A stretch of 43,824 nucleotides of DNA, taken from the NCBI GenBank assembly GCA_905181985.1, contig CAJIZW010000001.1:1-43824 (forward strand). The letters run 5' to 3'. Shown here in pieces: positions 30,772-40,274 of this stretch; position 1 is the first letter of the stretch, and the number at the start of each line of letters is the position of its first letter. The position numbers and the translations under genes were made by a program. The notes under the pieces were generated by a model. The model did no database searches. It was not told where the DNA came from and saw only the letters and a program-made list of their open reading frames with translations. This stretch comes from an uncultured Paracoccaceae bacterium. GTDB lineage: Bacteria; Pseudomonadota; Alphaproteobacteria; Rhodobacterales; Rhodobacteraceae.

Positions 30772-31206
30772 ATGTTAAGAGCTATTTTTCTATCAGTTGC
30801 CATTTCAGCTGTGTGCTTTTCTGAAAGTGTAATTGCTGAAATTAGAGTTAGTGATTCATTGATAAAAGTTTCTCGTGGAGCGGGTAAAGCGGCAGCTGTG
30901 TTCATGACTATAAAAAATGATAATGACAATCCTGACAGATTAATGTCTGTTAGAACATTAGTCTTTAAGAAGGCAGTGTTGCATGACACAATTACTTCTG
31001 CTGATGGTGTTGTTAAAATGAAGCACCTAATGATGGGAATCGAGTTTTCCAAGGGAGAAGAAGTCATCTTTACTTCAGGGGGTAAACATTTAATGTTGAT
31101 GGGTCCAAACAAACCAATTTTGACTGGGGATAGCGTAAAGATTTGGCTTAATTTCGAAAATTCTGGTGAAATAGAGATTAACTTAATTGTTGGACAAGAT
31201 AACTAA
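30772..31206 (+). CDS. copper chaperone PCu(A)C family protein
   Basis: 144 aa with signal peptide; 'AAAVFMTIKNDNDNPDRL', 'VLHDTITSADGVVKMKHL', 'GGKHLMLMGP'. Confidence 0.88.
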   Translation: MLRAIFLSVAISAVCFSESVIAEIRVSDSLIKVSRGAGKAAAVFMTIKNDNDNPDRLMSVRTLVFKKAVLHDTITSADGVVKMKHLMMGIEFSKGEEVIFTSGGKHLMLMGPNKPILTGDSVKIWLNFENSGEIEINLIVGQDN

Positions 31207-31326
31207 TAAATTTACCCAAGTGTACGTTTTTTTGTCAAGCACCACCTTAACTTCAATAATATTTTATTTATAAAAGTTAGTGTTGGGACTTGACCCAGAC
31301 TTCCTCATATCTCATATGCGTCGATC

Positions 31327-33126
31327 ATGACAGAAATATCAAAAATTAGAAATTTTTCTATAGTGGCGCATATTGATCACGGGAAATCAACGTTGGCGGA
31401 TAGGCTTATTCAAGAGACTGGAACGGTCAGTCAAAGGGATATGAAAGAACAACTTCTTGATACAATGGATATTGAGAGGGAACGGGGAATTACAATAAAG
31501 GCAAATACGGTTAGATTGGATTATCTTTCTGATGACGGCCAAGATTATGTTCTAAATTTAATTGATACACCCGGCCATGTTGATTTCGCATATGAAGTTA
31601 GTAGATCAATGCGTGCCGTTGAGGGCTCATTATTAGTGGTGGATAGCACCCAAGGTGTGGAAGCTCAGACATTAGCAAATGTTTACCAAGCTATTGATGC
31701 TGATCACGAAATAGTTCCAATCTTAAACAAGATTGATTTACCAGCAAGTGATTGTGACAAAGTTGCAGAGCAAATAGAGGATGTAATTGGGATTGACGCT
31801 TCAGGCGCCATCTTCGTATCGGCAAAAACTGGACAAGGAATTCATCAGACGTTGGAAGCTATAATTTCTATGCTTCCCCCTCCTGTTGGAGATCCAAAAG
31901 CACCTCTTAAGGCTATGTTGGTTGATTCTTGGTATGACGCGTACCTAGGAGTAATTGTCTTGGTCCGAGTAGTAGACGGCTTCTTAAAAAAAGGAGACCG
32001 AGTTAGAATGATGTCAAACAATTCAGTTCATCATGTTGAGAAAATTGGAGTATTCAGACCAGAAATGGAGGCTGTTGACCTGTTAGGGCCTGGAGAAATT
32101 GGTTTCATTACGGCATCGATTAAACAGGTAAGGGATACCAGGGTTGGTGATACGATTACCCATGAAAAAAATGGGACCCTGGTAGCTTTGGATGGGTTTA
32201 AGCCGTCTCAACCTGTCGTGTTTTGTGGGTTATTCCCGATAGATTCTTCGCTGTTTGAGGACTTAAGGGATTCTATAGAGAAATTATCACTGAATGATGC
32301 TTCGTTTTCATATGAAATGGAGACTTCAGCGGCATTGGGTTTTGGATTTCGGTGTGGATTTTTAGGTTTGTTGCATCTTGAGGTTGTGCGAGATCGTGTG
32401 GAGCGAGAATTTGATATTGAATTAATAACAACTGCACCATCAGTAATTTATCATATCTATATGAGAGACGAGAAGTTTATTGAACTACATAATCCGGCGG
32501 ATATGCCGGATTTGACACATGTTGACCATATGGAAGAACCAAGAATAAAAGCAACTATTCTAGTACCTGACGAGTATTTGGGAGATGTGTTAAAGCTCTG
32601 TCAGGATCGTAGAGGAATTCAATTGGAGTTAACCTACGCCGGATCTAGGGCAATGGTTGTTTATGATCTCCCTCTAAATGAGGTTGTTTTTGACTTTTAT
32701 GATAGACTTAAAAGTATATCGAAAGGTTATGCTTCTTTTGACTACCAGATGCTCGAGTATAGAACTGATAACCTTGTGAAATTACAGGTTTTAGTAAATG
32801 ATGAGCCCGTCGATGCTTTAAGTATTATGGTTCATCGAGATAGGGCAGAACAAAGAGGTCGAATAATGTGTGAAAAATTGAAGGATTTGATTCCTCGTCA
32901 TATGTTTAAGATCCCTATACAGGCGGCAATTGGCGGGAGGATAGTGGCAAGAGAAACATTGGCTGCAATGCGTAAGGACGTTACAGCGAAGTGTTATGGT
33001 GGTGATGTGACACGCAAAAAGAAGTTACTTGAGAAACAAAAGGCCGGTAAAAAGAAGATGCGGCAGTTTGGTAAAGTTAATATACCACAGGAAGCGTTTA
33101 TTTCGGCGCTTAAGATGGATAATTAA
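31327..33126 (+). CDS. lepA: elongation factor 4 (LepA)
   Basis: 599 aa; '[23 protein letters not shown]', '[18 protein letters not shown]', '[24 protein letters not shown]'. Confidence 0.98.
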   Translation: MTEISKIRNFSIVAHIDHGKSTLADRLIQETGTVSQRDMKEQLLDTMDIERERGITIKANTVRLDYLSDDGQDYVLNLIDTPGHVDFAYEVSRSMRAVEGSLLVVDSTQGVEAQTLANVYQAIDADHEIVPILNKIDLPASDCDKVAEQIEDVIGIDASGAIFVSAKTGQGIHQTLEAIISMLPPPVGDPKAPLKAMLVDSWYDAYLGVIVLVRVVDGFLKKGDRVRMMSNNSVHHVEKIGVFRPEMEAVDLLGPGEIGFITASIKQVRDTRVGDTITHEKNGTLVALDGFKPSQPVVFCGLFPIDSSLFEDLRDSIEKLSLNDASFSYEMETSAALGFGFRCGFLGLLHLEVVRDRVEREFDIELITTAPSVIYHIYMRDEKFIELHNPADMPDLTHVDHMEEPRIKATILVPDEYLGDVLKLCQDRRGIQLELTYAGSRAMVVYDLPLNEVVFDFYDRLKSISKGYASFDYQMLEYRTDNLVKLQVLVNDEPVDALSIMVHRDRAEQRGRIMCEKLKDLIPRHMFKIPIQAAIGGRIVARETLAAMRKDVTAKCYGGDVTRKKKLLEKQKAGKKKMRQFGKVNIPQEAFISALKMDN

Positions 33127-33148
33127 CAAACTTTTAACACTAGGTGGC

Positions 33149-33895
33149 TTACTTTTCATTTAGAAATTTATTAGTAATATCTTTGAATTCAAGAGGTTTT
33201 TCTACATGTAACCAGTGCCCAGCATTTTGGATGCCTATAAAACTGCTATTTGGAAATAGCCTTCTAATTTTTGGTTTATGGCTTTCGTGCGTATAGTCAG
33301 ATTTTTCTCCAGATATAAATAAAGTTTTTCCAAGGAAGTTTGTATTAAACTTTGGAAACCCTATGATTTTGCGCATATCTTTTTTTAGAGTTTTTAGGTT
33401 TATTCTCCAAACTTTTTCTCTTATATTTATAGAATGAGCTAAGAATGCTCTAAGGTCAGGTTCAATAGCGTCCATTTGCAAAATCACTTGTGCACGACTT
33501 TCGGTTTTATTTAAGTCAATAGCTAATAACGTGTTGATGATGGATATTTGAGAATAATTATAGCGGATAGGTGAAATATCGGCCACGATTAACTTGTTAA
33601 CTAAGTTTGGGTACCTAAGCGCTAAAACCATGGCAGCCTTGCCTCCCATTGAATGCCCAATTATGTCTGCTGGTTGATCTAGCATCATAGCGACATCAGT
33701 AGCTAAATCGTCATAGCTGTGGGTTGAATGCCAAGGACTGTTCCCGTGGTTTCGTAAGTCTACACAAATTACCGGTCTTTGATTAGACATTGTTCGGGCG
33801 AATGAATTCCAATTATTGGCAGATCCAAAGAGCCCATGGAGAACTATTAATGGAGAACTTTGAGATTTTCCCCCGTAGTATATAGAGTTTAACAA
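33149..33895 (-). CDS. alpha/beta fold hydrolase (YbfF-like esterase)
   Basis: 248 aa; 'LIVLHGLFGSANNWNSFAR', 'DIIGHSMGGKAAMVLAL', 'GHWLHVEKP'. Confidence 0.88.
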   Translation of the reverse strand: MLNSIYYGGKSQSSPLIVLHGLFGSANNWNSFARTMSNQRPVICVDLRNHGNSPWHSTHSYDDLATDVAMMLDQPADIIGHSMGGKAAMVLALRYPNLVNKLIVADISPIRYNYSQISIINTLLAIDLNKTESRAQVILQMDAIEPDLRAFLAHSINIREKVWRINLKTLKKDMRKIIGFPKFNTNFLGKTLFISGEKSDYTHESHKPKIRRLFPNSSFIGIQNAGHWLHVEKPLEFKDITNKFLNEK

Positions 33896-33932
33896 TTTAT
33901 CCTCCTGACAAAGTGAATTGTATTAAATAGAG

Positions 33933-33956
33933 ATACAACTTTAATTAAAGTCGTAT
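33933..33956. promoter_or_regulatory. 24-bp near-perfect palindrome, candidate operator
   Basis: ATAC-A-ACTTTAATTAAAGT-C-GTAT; core 14-bp perfect palindrome at 33938-33951; TATAAT-like box at 33978-33983. Confidence 0.45.
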
Positions 33957-34093
33957 GTTCGTTTCCGATAACACCCATATAATAGAGATTTAATTTCTGG
34001 GTCTATTGTTAATAAATATAAATTCTGTAATCCATAATGTCAGAGCGTAAAAGTTTTTTAAAATGTTAGTGAAATTTGTAGTGAGAGGTTAGC

Positions 34094-35053
34094 GTGATGC
34101 GTATTGGTTTTATAGGCTTGGGAAATGTTGGAGGAAAGCTTGCTGGAAGTCTGCTGAGGAATAACTTTGACTTAATTGTCCGAGACTTAGATCAAGAGCT
34201 GGTTAATGAATTTGTAAAGAAGGGGGCCAAGAAAGTTGATAGCCCTTTAGAGGTTGCAGAGCAATCTGATGTTATAATAACTTGTCTGCCACACCCCACA
34301 ATATCAGCAGAGGTTATGGAGGGAAAAAATGGCGTTTTAGATGGATTGTCAAAAGGTAAAGTTTGGTTGGAGATGTCAACTACAGATGACCGTGAAGTGA
34401 AGAGGTTGGGAAAGAAAGTAATATTGAAGGGAGCAGAGGCGGTTGATTGCCCAGTGTCTGGTGGATGTCATAGGGCGGATACGGGAAATATATCAATATT
34501 TGCAGGTTGTGAACGAGAAACCTTTGAAAAAATTTTACCACTTCTTACCACATTAGGTAGACGCGTTTTACATACGGGAGGGCTTGGTTCAGCAAGTATT
34601 TTAAAAGTTCTAACAAATTATTTAGCGACAGCAAACCTTTTGACATGTGCAGAAGCCCTAACTGTCGCCAAGGGGGCTGGAATGGATTTAAGCACAGCGT
34701 TTGAAGCTATTAAAATATCATCAGGAAATTCATTTGTTCATGAAACAGAAAGCCAAGTAATATTGAATGGGTCTAGAGATATATCATTTACAATGGGTTT
34801 AGTTCACAAGGATATATCTTTGTTTCAGAAGATAGCGGATAACGTAGGCATACCATTAGAAATAAACCCACTTATGATTTCTATATTTGAAGATGGTATA
34901 AGCCGTTTTGGTGAAAATGAATTTTCTCCAAATATCATCAAGCGACTTGAAGAAAAAACTGGATTAGATATTACAACCTCTGGGTTCCCAGTAGAAATGT
35001 TGGATGATGAACCTGAAGAGCCTGGCTATGAGGTTATGCCTATTGGGAAGTAA
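34094..35053 (+). CDS. NAD(P)-dependent oxidoreductase (3-hydroxyisobutyrate dehydrogenase family)
   Basis: 319 aa; 'RIGFIGLGNVGGKLAGSLL', 'DCPVSGGCHRADTGNISIFAGC', 'LTNYLATANLLTCAEALTVAKGAGMD'. Confidence 0.9.
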   Translation: MMRIGFIGLGNVGGKLAGSLLRNNFDLIVRDLDQELVNEFVKKGAKKVDSPLEVAEQSDVIITCLPHPTISAEVMEGKNGVLDGLSKGKVWLEMSTTDDREVKRLGKKVILKGAEAVDCPVSGGCHRADTGNISIFAGCERETFEKILPLLTTLGRRVLHTGGLGSASILKVLTNYLATANLLTCAEALTVAKGAGMDLSTAFEAIKISSGNSFVHETESQVILNGSRDISFTMGLVHKDISLFQKIADNVGIPLEINPLMISIFEDGISRFGENEFSPNIIKRLEEKTGLDITTSGFPVEMLDDEPEEPGYEVMPIGK

Positions 35054-35169
35054 ATTACTGAGTTCAGGGCTAATAGATATATATAACATATATAATTTTT
35101 AAAGATGTGCTAATTGCACTTGTAAATCTTACACTTTATTGATTATCTGCACTAGAACGCAGGAGTACT

Positions 35170-36426
35170 ATGATGAGATATAATGCCTTAAAGATTCTTA
35201 AAGAAGGTTTGACAGGAAATAAGAACTGGAAGCCCGTTTGGAGAGAACCTGAGCCAAAATCAGAATATGATGTTATCATAATTGGAGGAGGAGGTCACGG
35301 GCTGGCCACGGCTTATTATCTCGCAAAAAATCATGGGATAACTAATGTGGCTGTGCTTGAAAAGGGCTATATTGGTTCAGGAAATGTTGGCCGAAATACG
35401 ACTATAGTTAGGGCCAACTATATGATTCCAGGGAATTCAGAATTTTATAGCCATTCTTTAAAGCTCTGGGAGACCATGGAGTCTGAACTTAATTATAATG
35501 CCATGCATTCACAGCGTGGTGTTATTAACCTGTTCCACTCGGATGGTCAGAGAGACGCTGCAGCCCGGCGGGGAAATATGATGATAAGTCAAGGAGATGA
35601 TGCAATACTCTTAGATAGAGATGGAGTACGAAAAGAGCTTCCTTATTTGGATTTTGATAATCACCGGTTTCCAGTGTATGGGGGTCTTTTCCACAAAAGA
35701 GGTGGAAATGCTAGACATGACGCAGTAGCTTGGGGCTATGCGCGGGCTGCAGATCAGCTAGGTGTCGATTTAATTCAAAAGTGCGCAGTTACTGGGATAG
35801 ATATAGTTAACGGAAAGGTTACCGGTGTTCAAACTTCTTTGGGACCTATTCGTGGAAAAAAAGTAGCAATTGTTGTGGCAGGTCGCTCTTCTGAGGTAGC
35901 TGCAATGGCTGGATTGGAAGTACCTATTGAAAGCCATATTTTACAAGCTTTCGTTTCAGAGGGATTAAAGCCGGCCATAAATCATGTGGTAACATTTGGT
36001 ATGGGGCATTTTTATATTTCACAATCTGATAAAGGTGGTCTTGTTTTTGGAGGTGATTTAGACTTTCACGCTTCCTATTCGCAAAGAGGCAACTTACCAA
36101 TGATGGAGCACGTTATGGAGGCGGGTATGAGTTTAATGCCGGCCATTGGTAAAGCCAAGGTCCTTCGAAGCTGGGGCGGAATCATGGACATGACCCCTGA
36201 TGGATCTTTCATTATTGATAAAACAGAAGTTGAAAACTTATATATGGATTGTGGTTGGTGCTACGGCGGTTTCAAGGCTATTCCAGCCTCGGGCTGGTGT
36301 ATGGCGCATCTCATGGCAGAGGATAAGCCACATGAGGTTGCAAAAAAACATACCTTTGATCGATTCAGAACTGGAGTTGGCCTAATGGACGAAGAATCCA
36401 AGGGCTCCCAGCACAACTTACATTAA
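35170..36426 (+). CDS. soxB: sarcosine oxidase subunit beta
   Basis: 418 aa; 'DVIIIGGGGHGLATAYYLAKNHGITNVAVLEKGYIGSGNVGRNTTIVRANY'. Confidence 0.96.
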   Translation: MMRYNALKILKEGLTGNKNWKPVWREPEPKSEYDVIIIGGGGHGLATAYYLAKNHGITNVAVLEKGYIGSGNVGRNTTIVRANYMIPGNSEFYSHSLKLWETMESELNYNAMHSQRGVINLFHSDGQRDAAARRGNMMISQGDDAILLDRDGVRKELPYLDFDNHRFPVYGGLFHKRGGNARHDAVAWGYARAADQLGVDLIQKCAVTGIDIVNGKVTGVQTSLGPIRGKKVAIVVAGRSSEVAAMAGLEVPIESHILQAFVSEGLKPAINHVVTFGMGHFYISQSDKGGLVFGGDLDFHASYSQRGNLPMMEHVMEAGMSLMPAIGKAKVLRSWGGIMDMTPDGSFIIDKTEVENLYMDCGWCYGGFKAIPASGWCMAHLMAEDKPHEVAKKHTFDRFRTGVGLMDEESKGSQHNLH

Positions 36427-36440
36427 GAGGAACCTAAATT

Positions 36441-36707
36441 ATGCGTATTAAATGCCCTTTGTGTGGTGAAAGAGATAGACGCGAATTCTATTACCTAGGA
36501 GCCAAAGATTATTTAACTAGGCCAGAAGAGTCAAATTTGGATGCTATGCATAAGTATCTTCATATCAGAGAAAACCCTTGCGGCCTTACCGAAGATTTAT
36601 GGCAACACGAGGCAGGTTGTAGGGCGTGGTTGTTAATTGAGCGTAATACAGCAACCCACGAAATTTTTAAAGTTGAGCTTGTTAATAACAAAAAGGATTC
36701 AAAGTAA
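36441..36707 (+). CDS. soxD: sarcosine oxidase subunit delta
   Basis: 88 aa; 'MRIKCPLCGERDRREFYYLGAKDYLTRPE'; between soxB and soxA. Confidence 0.95.
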   Translation: MRIKCPLCGERDRREFYYLGAKDYLTRPEESNLDAMHKYLHIRENPCGLTEDLWQHEAGCRAWLLIERNTATHEIFKVELVNNKKDSK

Positions 36708-39643
36708 TGAGAGTTAAAGAGGGTCGCCTAATAAATTCATCTGCGCCACTTAAATTCACGTTCGATGATAAGGAATTCTCAGGTTATGAGGGTGATACAC
36801 TTGCCTCAGCTTTAATAGCTAATGATGTTAAGGTCATTGGGCGCTCGTTTAAGTATCACCGCCCCAGGGGTTTGATGACTGATGGATCTCAGGAGCCAAA
36901 CGGTTTGGTGGAAATAAGGGATGGAAACCAAACAACCCCCAATGTCCGGCTTACTACACAGGAATTAGTGTCAGACTTAAAGGTTTACTCCCAAAACTAC
37001 TGGGGTACGTTAAAGTGGGACTTTTTAGAGTTAAATGACTTGATATCTCCATTTCTCTCTGCTGGGTTCTATTACAAAACATTTATGTGGCCGAAGAAGT
37101 TTTGGGAAGGCCTTTACGAGCCATCGATTAGACGAGCGGCAGGCCTAGGCAGGCTTTCTATGGCTAACAATAGTGATTATTATGAAAAAGCTTATGCGTT
37201 TTGCGATGTTCTTGTAATTGGATCGGGGCCAGCTGGAATTATGGCGGCCTTAACGGCTGCGAACGCTGGTGTTCAAGTTATTTTTTGCGAAGAAGATTCA
37301 ATTTTCGGTGGTAGACTTAATTCAGAAAATTATGATGTTGATGGAAAACCTGGCCATATTTGGGCAAAAGAAAAAATAGATCAACTAAGTCAAATGGAAA
37401 ATGTTCGCTGTATGTCAAGGACAACCGTTACAGGAGCCTATGATGGAGGGACTTACGGTGCAGTTGAGCGGATATCCCATCATGTTAAAGTAAAAGATGA
37501 TGCTCTTCCTGTAGAAATTTTTTGGCGAATTGTGGCTAAAGGTGCTGTTTATGCGGCGGGATCTATGGAAAGGTCTATCGCTTTTCAAAATAATGATAGG
37601 CCAGGAGTGTTTACAGCTTCTGCAATGCGAGGTTACTTGAACCGTTACGGTGTCAGTCTGGGTGAGAAAGCAGTTATATTCGGAAACAATAATGACGCAT
37701 TTAGAACTGCCAAAGATTTACATTCAAGCGGAATAGAAATTGCTGCTTATGTAGATAGTCGAAGTGACACAACCATTCAAGGTGATTTCCCTATTTTTAA
37801 GGGTGCGATGGTGACTAATGTCCGAGGAAGAATGGGAGTTAAAGAAGTCGAGGTGACAGAAGCTAACGGCTCTATTGTGAAAGTAGAAACTGGCATGCTT
37901 GGAGTGTCAGGTGGATGGAACCCTACAGTTCATCTAACATGCCATATGAATGGAAAACCAGAATGGAATGACCAATTAGCGGCATTTATACCGGTGCCGG
38001 GGATGATTCCAGGGCTAGAAGTAGCAGGAGCTGCAACTGGTGTTTTTTCAACAAAAGGATGTATGAAGTCTGGAGTATTTAGGGCAAAAGAAATTCTAAA
38101 GAATCTTGGGGTAAGTTATAAGACTACTTCAGTTCCTGAAGCTGAAAGTGACCCGACAGTGATAGTACCACTTTGGTCAGTTCCATGCAAAGGCCGGTCA
38201 TGGATAGATTTTCAAAATGATGTGACAGTTAAAGATATCAAACAATCTGCAGAGGAAAATTTTAAATCTGTTGAACATATGAAGAGATATACCACTCAAG
38301 GGATGGCTCCAGATCAAGGTAAAAACTCAAATGTCGTAGCTTTAGCTGTTCTTGCTGATGTAACTGGGAGAGCAATACCAGAGACAGGGACAACTACATT
38401 TCGTCCACCCTACACCCCAGTTTCCATAGCGGCCATGGGGGCTTTTGCTCAGGGAGCAGGATTTGCACCGCAGCGCTTTACCACATCTCATCAACTGTCA
38501 GTTGATTTGGAGGCGCCGATGATTGAGGCTGGTTTATGGTACCGGCCATCATATTTTCCGAAAAAAGAAGAGAGTAGCTGGCGTGAAAGCTGTGATAGAG
38601 AGGTTGGATATGTTCGAGATAGTGTCGGAATAGTTGATGTCTCCACATTAGGAAAAATTGATATTCAGGGACAAGATGCCTCTGCTTTTCTTGATTTTGT
38701 TTACATAAATAATTTTTCTAAACTAGCTCCAGGTAAAGTTCGTTATGGTCTAATGTTACGGGAAGATGGACACGTCATGGACGATGGAACAGCCGCATGC
38801 ATAAAGGAAAACCACTATGTAATAACTACAACCACTGCTTCTGCTGGGGAAGTGATGACTCATCTAGAGTTTGTACAACAATGTTTGGTACCACACTTTG
38901 ACGTTACTTTGATGAGTGTTACTGAGCAGTGGGCTCAGTTTGCAGTCGCTGGGCCTAAATCTAGAGAACTGATCAACCAAATAATTGATGAAGAAATCAA
39001 CAGTGATAATTTTACTTATATGGCTTATAAAGAAGTTAGTATTGGAGAGGTTAAAGCTAGATTATTTAGAATTTCATTTTCTGGAGAACATGCATATGAA
39101 ATCGCAGTACCTTCTCGTTTTGGGGAGAGTATGTTTAAGCATTTGAAATCGTCTGCTGAAAATTTAGGTGGTGGGTTGTATGGGATGGAGGCATTAAATG
39201 TCCTTCGAATAGAGAAAGGGTTTATTACGCATGCTGAAATTGATGGTCGTATAACCGCTTTTGATTTAGGGATGCAAAAAATGATGTCATCTAAAAAAGA
39301 CTTTATAGGCAAGACTGCTGCTTTGCGTCCTGGTTTGATTGATCAAGATAGAGATCAACTAGTAGGACTAATCCCTGTAACAGCTGAAGATAAACTTTTT
39401 GCGGGTTCGTATTTCTTTGATATTGATGCGTCAGCTGTAAGGGTTGCGCAACAAGGTTACTCCACATCTGTTGCTTACTCTCCAGAGTTGAATACTATGA
39501 TAGCTCTTGGGTTTTTGAGAAATGGTAAAACTAGGATGGGTGAGAAAATTAAAGTAGTTGATCATCTGAGGAACACAGAAACAATTTGCAAAGTTTGTGA
39601 TCCAGTATTTTTAGATAAAGAAGGAGTAAGAGCCCGTGCTTAA
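36707..39643 (+). CDS. soxA: sarcosine oxidase subunit alpha
   Basis: 978 aa; N-term 2Fe-2S-like 'FTFDDKEFSGYEGDTLASALIANDVKVIGRSFKYHRPRGLM', FAD/NAD domain, C-terminal aminomethyltransferase-like domain; TAATG overlap with soxD. Confidence 0.96.
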   Translation: MRVKEGRLINSSAPLKFTFDDKEFSGYEGDTLASALIANDVKVIGRSFKYHRPRGLMTDGSQEPNGLVEIRDGNQTTPNVRLTTQELVSDLKVYSQNYWGTLKWDFLELNDLISPFLSAGFYYKTFMWPKKFWEGLYEPSIRRAAGLGRLSMANNSDYYEKAYAFCDVLVIGSGPAGIMAALTAANAGVQVIFCEEDSIFGGRLNSENYDVDGKPGHIWAKEKIDQLSQMENVRCMSRTTVTGAYDGGTYGAVERISHHVKVKDDALPVEIFWRIVAKGAVYAAGSMERSIAFQNNDRPGVFTASAMRGYLNRYGVSLGEKAVIFGNNNDAFRTAKDLHSSGIEIAAYVDSRSDTTIQGDFPIFKGAMVTNVRGRMGVKEVEVTEANGSIVKVETGMLGVSGGWNPTVHLTCHMNGKPEWNDQLAAFIPVPGMIPGLEVAGAATGVFSTKGCMKSGVFRAKEILKNLGVSYKTTSVPEAESDPTVIVPLWSVPCKGRSWIDFQNDVTVKDIKQSAEENFKSVEHMKRYTTQGMAPDQGKNSNVVALAVLADVTGRAIPETGTTTFRPPYTPVSIAAMGAFAQGAGFAPQRFTTSHQLSVDLEAPMIEAGLWYRPSYFPKKEESSWRESCDREVGYVRDSVGIVDVSTLGKIDIQGQDASAFLDFVYINNFSKLAPGKVRYGLMLREDGHVMDDGTAACIKENHYVITTTTASAGEVMTHLEFVQQCLVPHFDVTLMSVTEQWAQFAVAGPKSRELINQIIDEEINSDNFTYMAYKEVSIGEVKARLFRISFSGEHAYEIAVPSRFGESMFKHLKSSAENLGGGLYGMEALNVLRIEKGFITHAEIDGRITAFDLGMQKMMSSKKDFIGKTAALRPGLIDQDRDQLVGLIPVTAEDKLFAGSYFFDIDASAVRVAQQGYSTSVAYSPELNTMIALGFLRNGKTRMGEKIKVVDHLRNTETICKVCDPVFLDKEGVRARA

Positions 39644-40178
39644 ATTGATCTCAAAATCTCCTTTGAACGGCATGAAACCTATCAAGGTGGGTTCACTAGT
39701 CTTGAGTGAAATCACGTCAGTAAATATGTTTACTATACAACCTTTCAAAAATAAAACTAAGACAGTTTCAAAGGAATTAAAAAAGCTATTTCATCTAGAG
39801 TTACCTGGTGATGGTAAGAGTTTGGTTGCCAAAGATAATACAATTATGTGGATTGGGATGGGCCAGTACTTGTTTTTGGGAAATAAAGTTGAAAGTATTT
39901 CTGCTGCCATAACAGATCAATCTGATGCTTGGACTGTCGTAGAGTTAGCCGGCATTGATTCGTCTGATGTTATGGACCGACTATGCCCTGTAGACGTAAG
40001 ATCGATGGAAGTTGGTGATGTTATCCGCTCACTTTTGGGGCATATGGCCACCATAGTAAGGAAAACTGATTTAGGATATGAACTGATGGTATTTAGGTCG
40101 TTTTCTAAGACCTTAGTACATGAAGTAGTTGGATGCATGAAGTCCATAGCAGCACAGAATAAATTAAGAGGCTTATAA
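39636..40178 (+). CDS. soxG: sarcosine oxidase subunit gamma
   Basis: 180 aa, GTG start overlapping the soxA 3' end; 'VVELAGIDSSDVMDRLCPVDVRSM'. Confidence 0.9.
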   Translation: MLKLISKSPLNGMKPIKVGSLVLSEITSVNMFTIQPFKNKTKTVSKELKKLFHLELPGDGKSLVAKDNTIMWIGMGQYLFLGNKVESISAAITDQSDAWTVVELAGIDSSDVMDRLCPVDVRSMEVGDVIRSLLGHMATIVRKTDLGYELMVFRSFSKTLVHEVVGCMKSIAAQNKLRGL

Positions 40179-40204
40179 TAACTTTACAGATAATAACTTT
40201 ACAG
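40175..40204 (+). repeat. tandem 15-bp duplication ATAATAACTTTACAG x2
   Basis: Identical units 40175-40189 and 40190-40204, overlapping the soxG stop codon. Confidence 0.95.
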
Positions 40205-40274
40205 AATTATTGTTATTTCTTAAAGTTAAATGTAATGCCTAGACTTTATTTGATTAGAGCATAATATTGTAACA

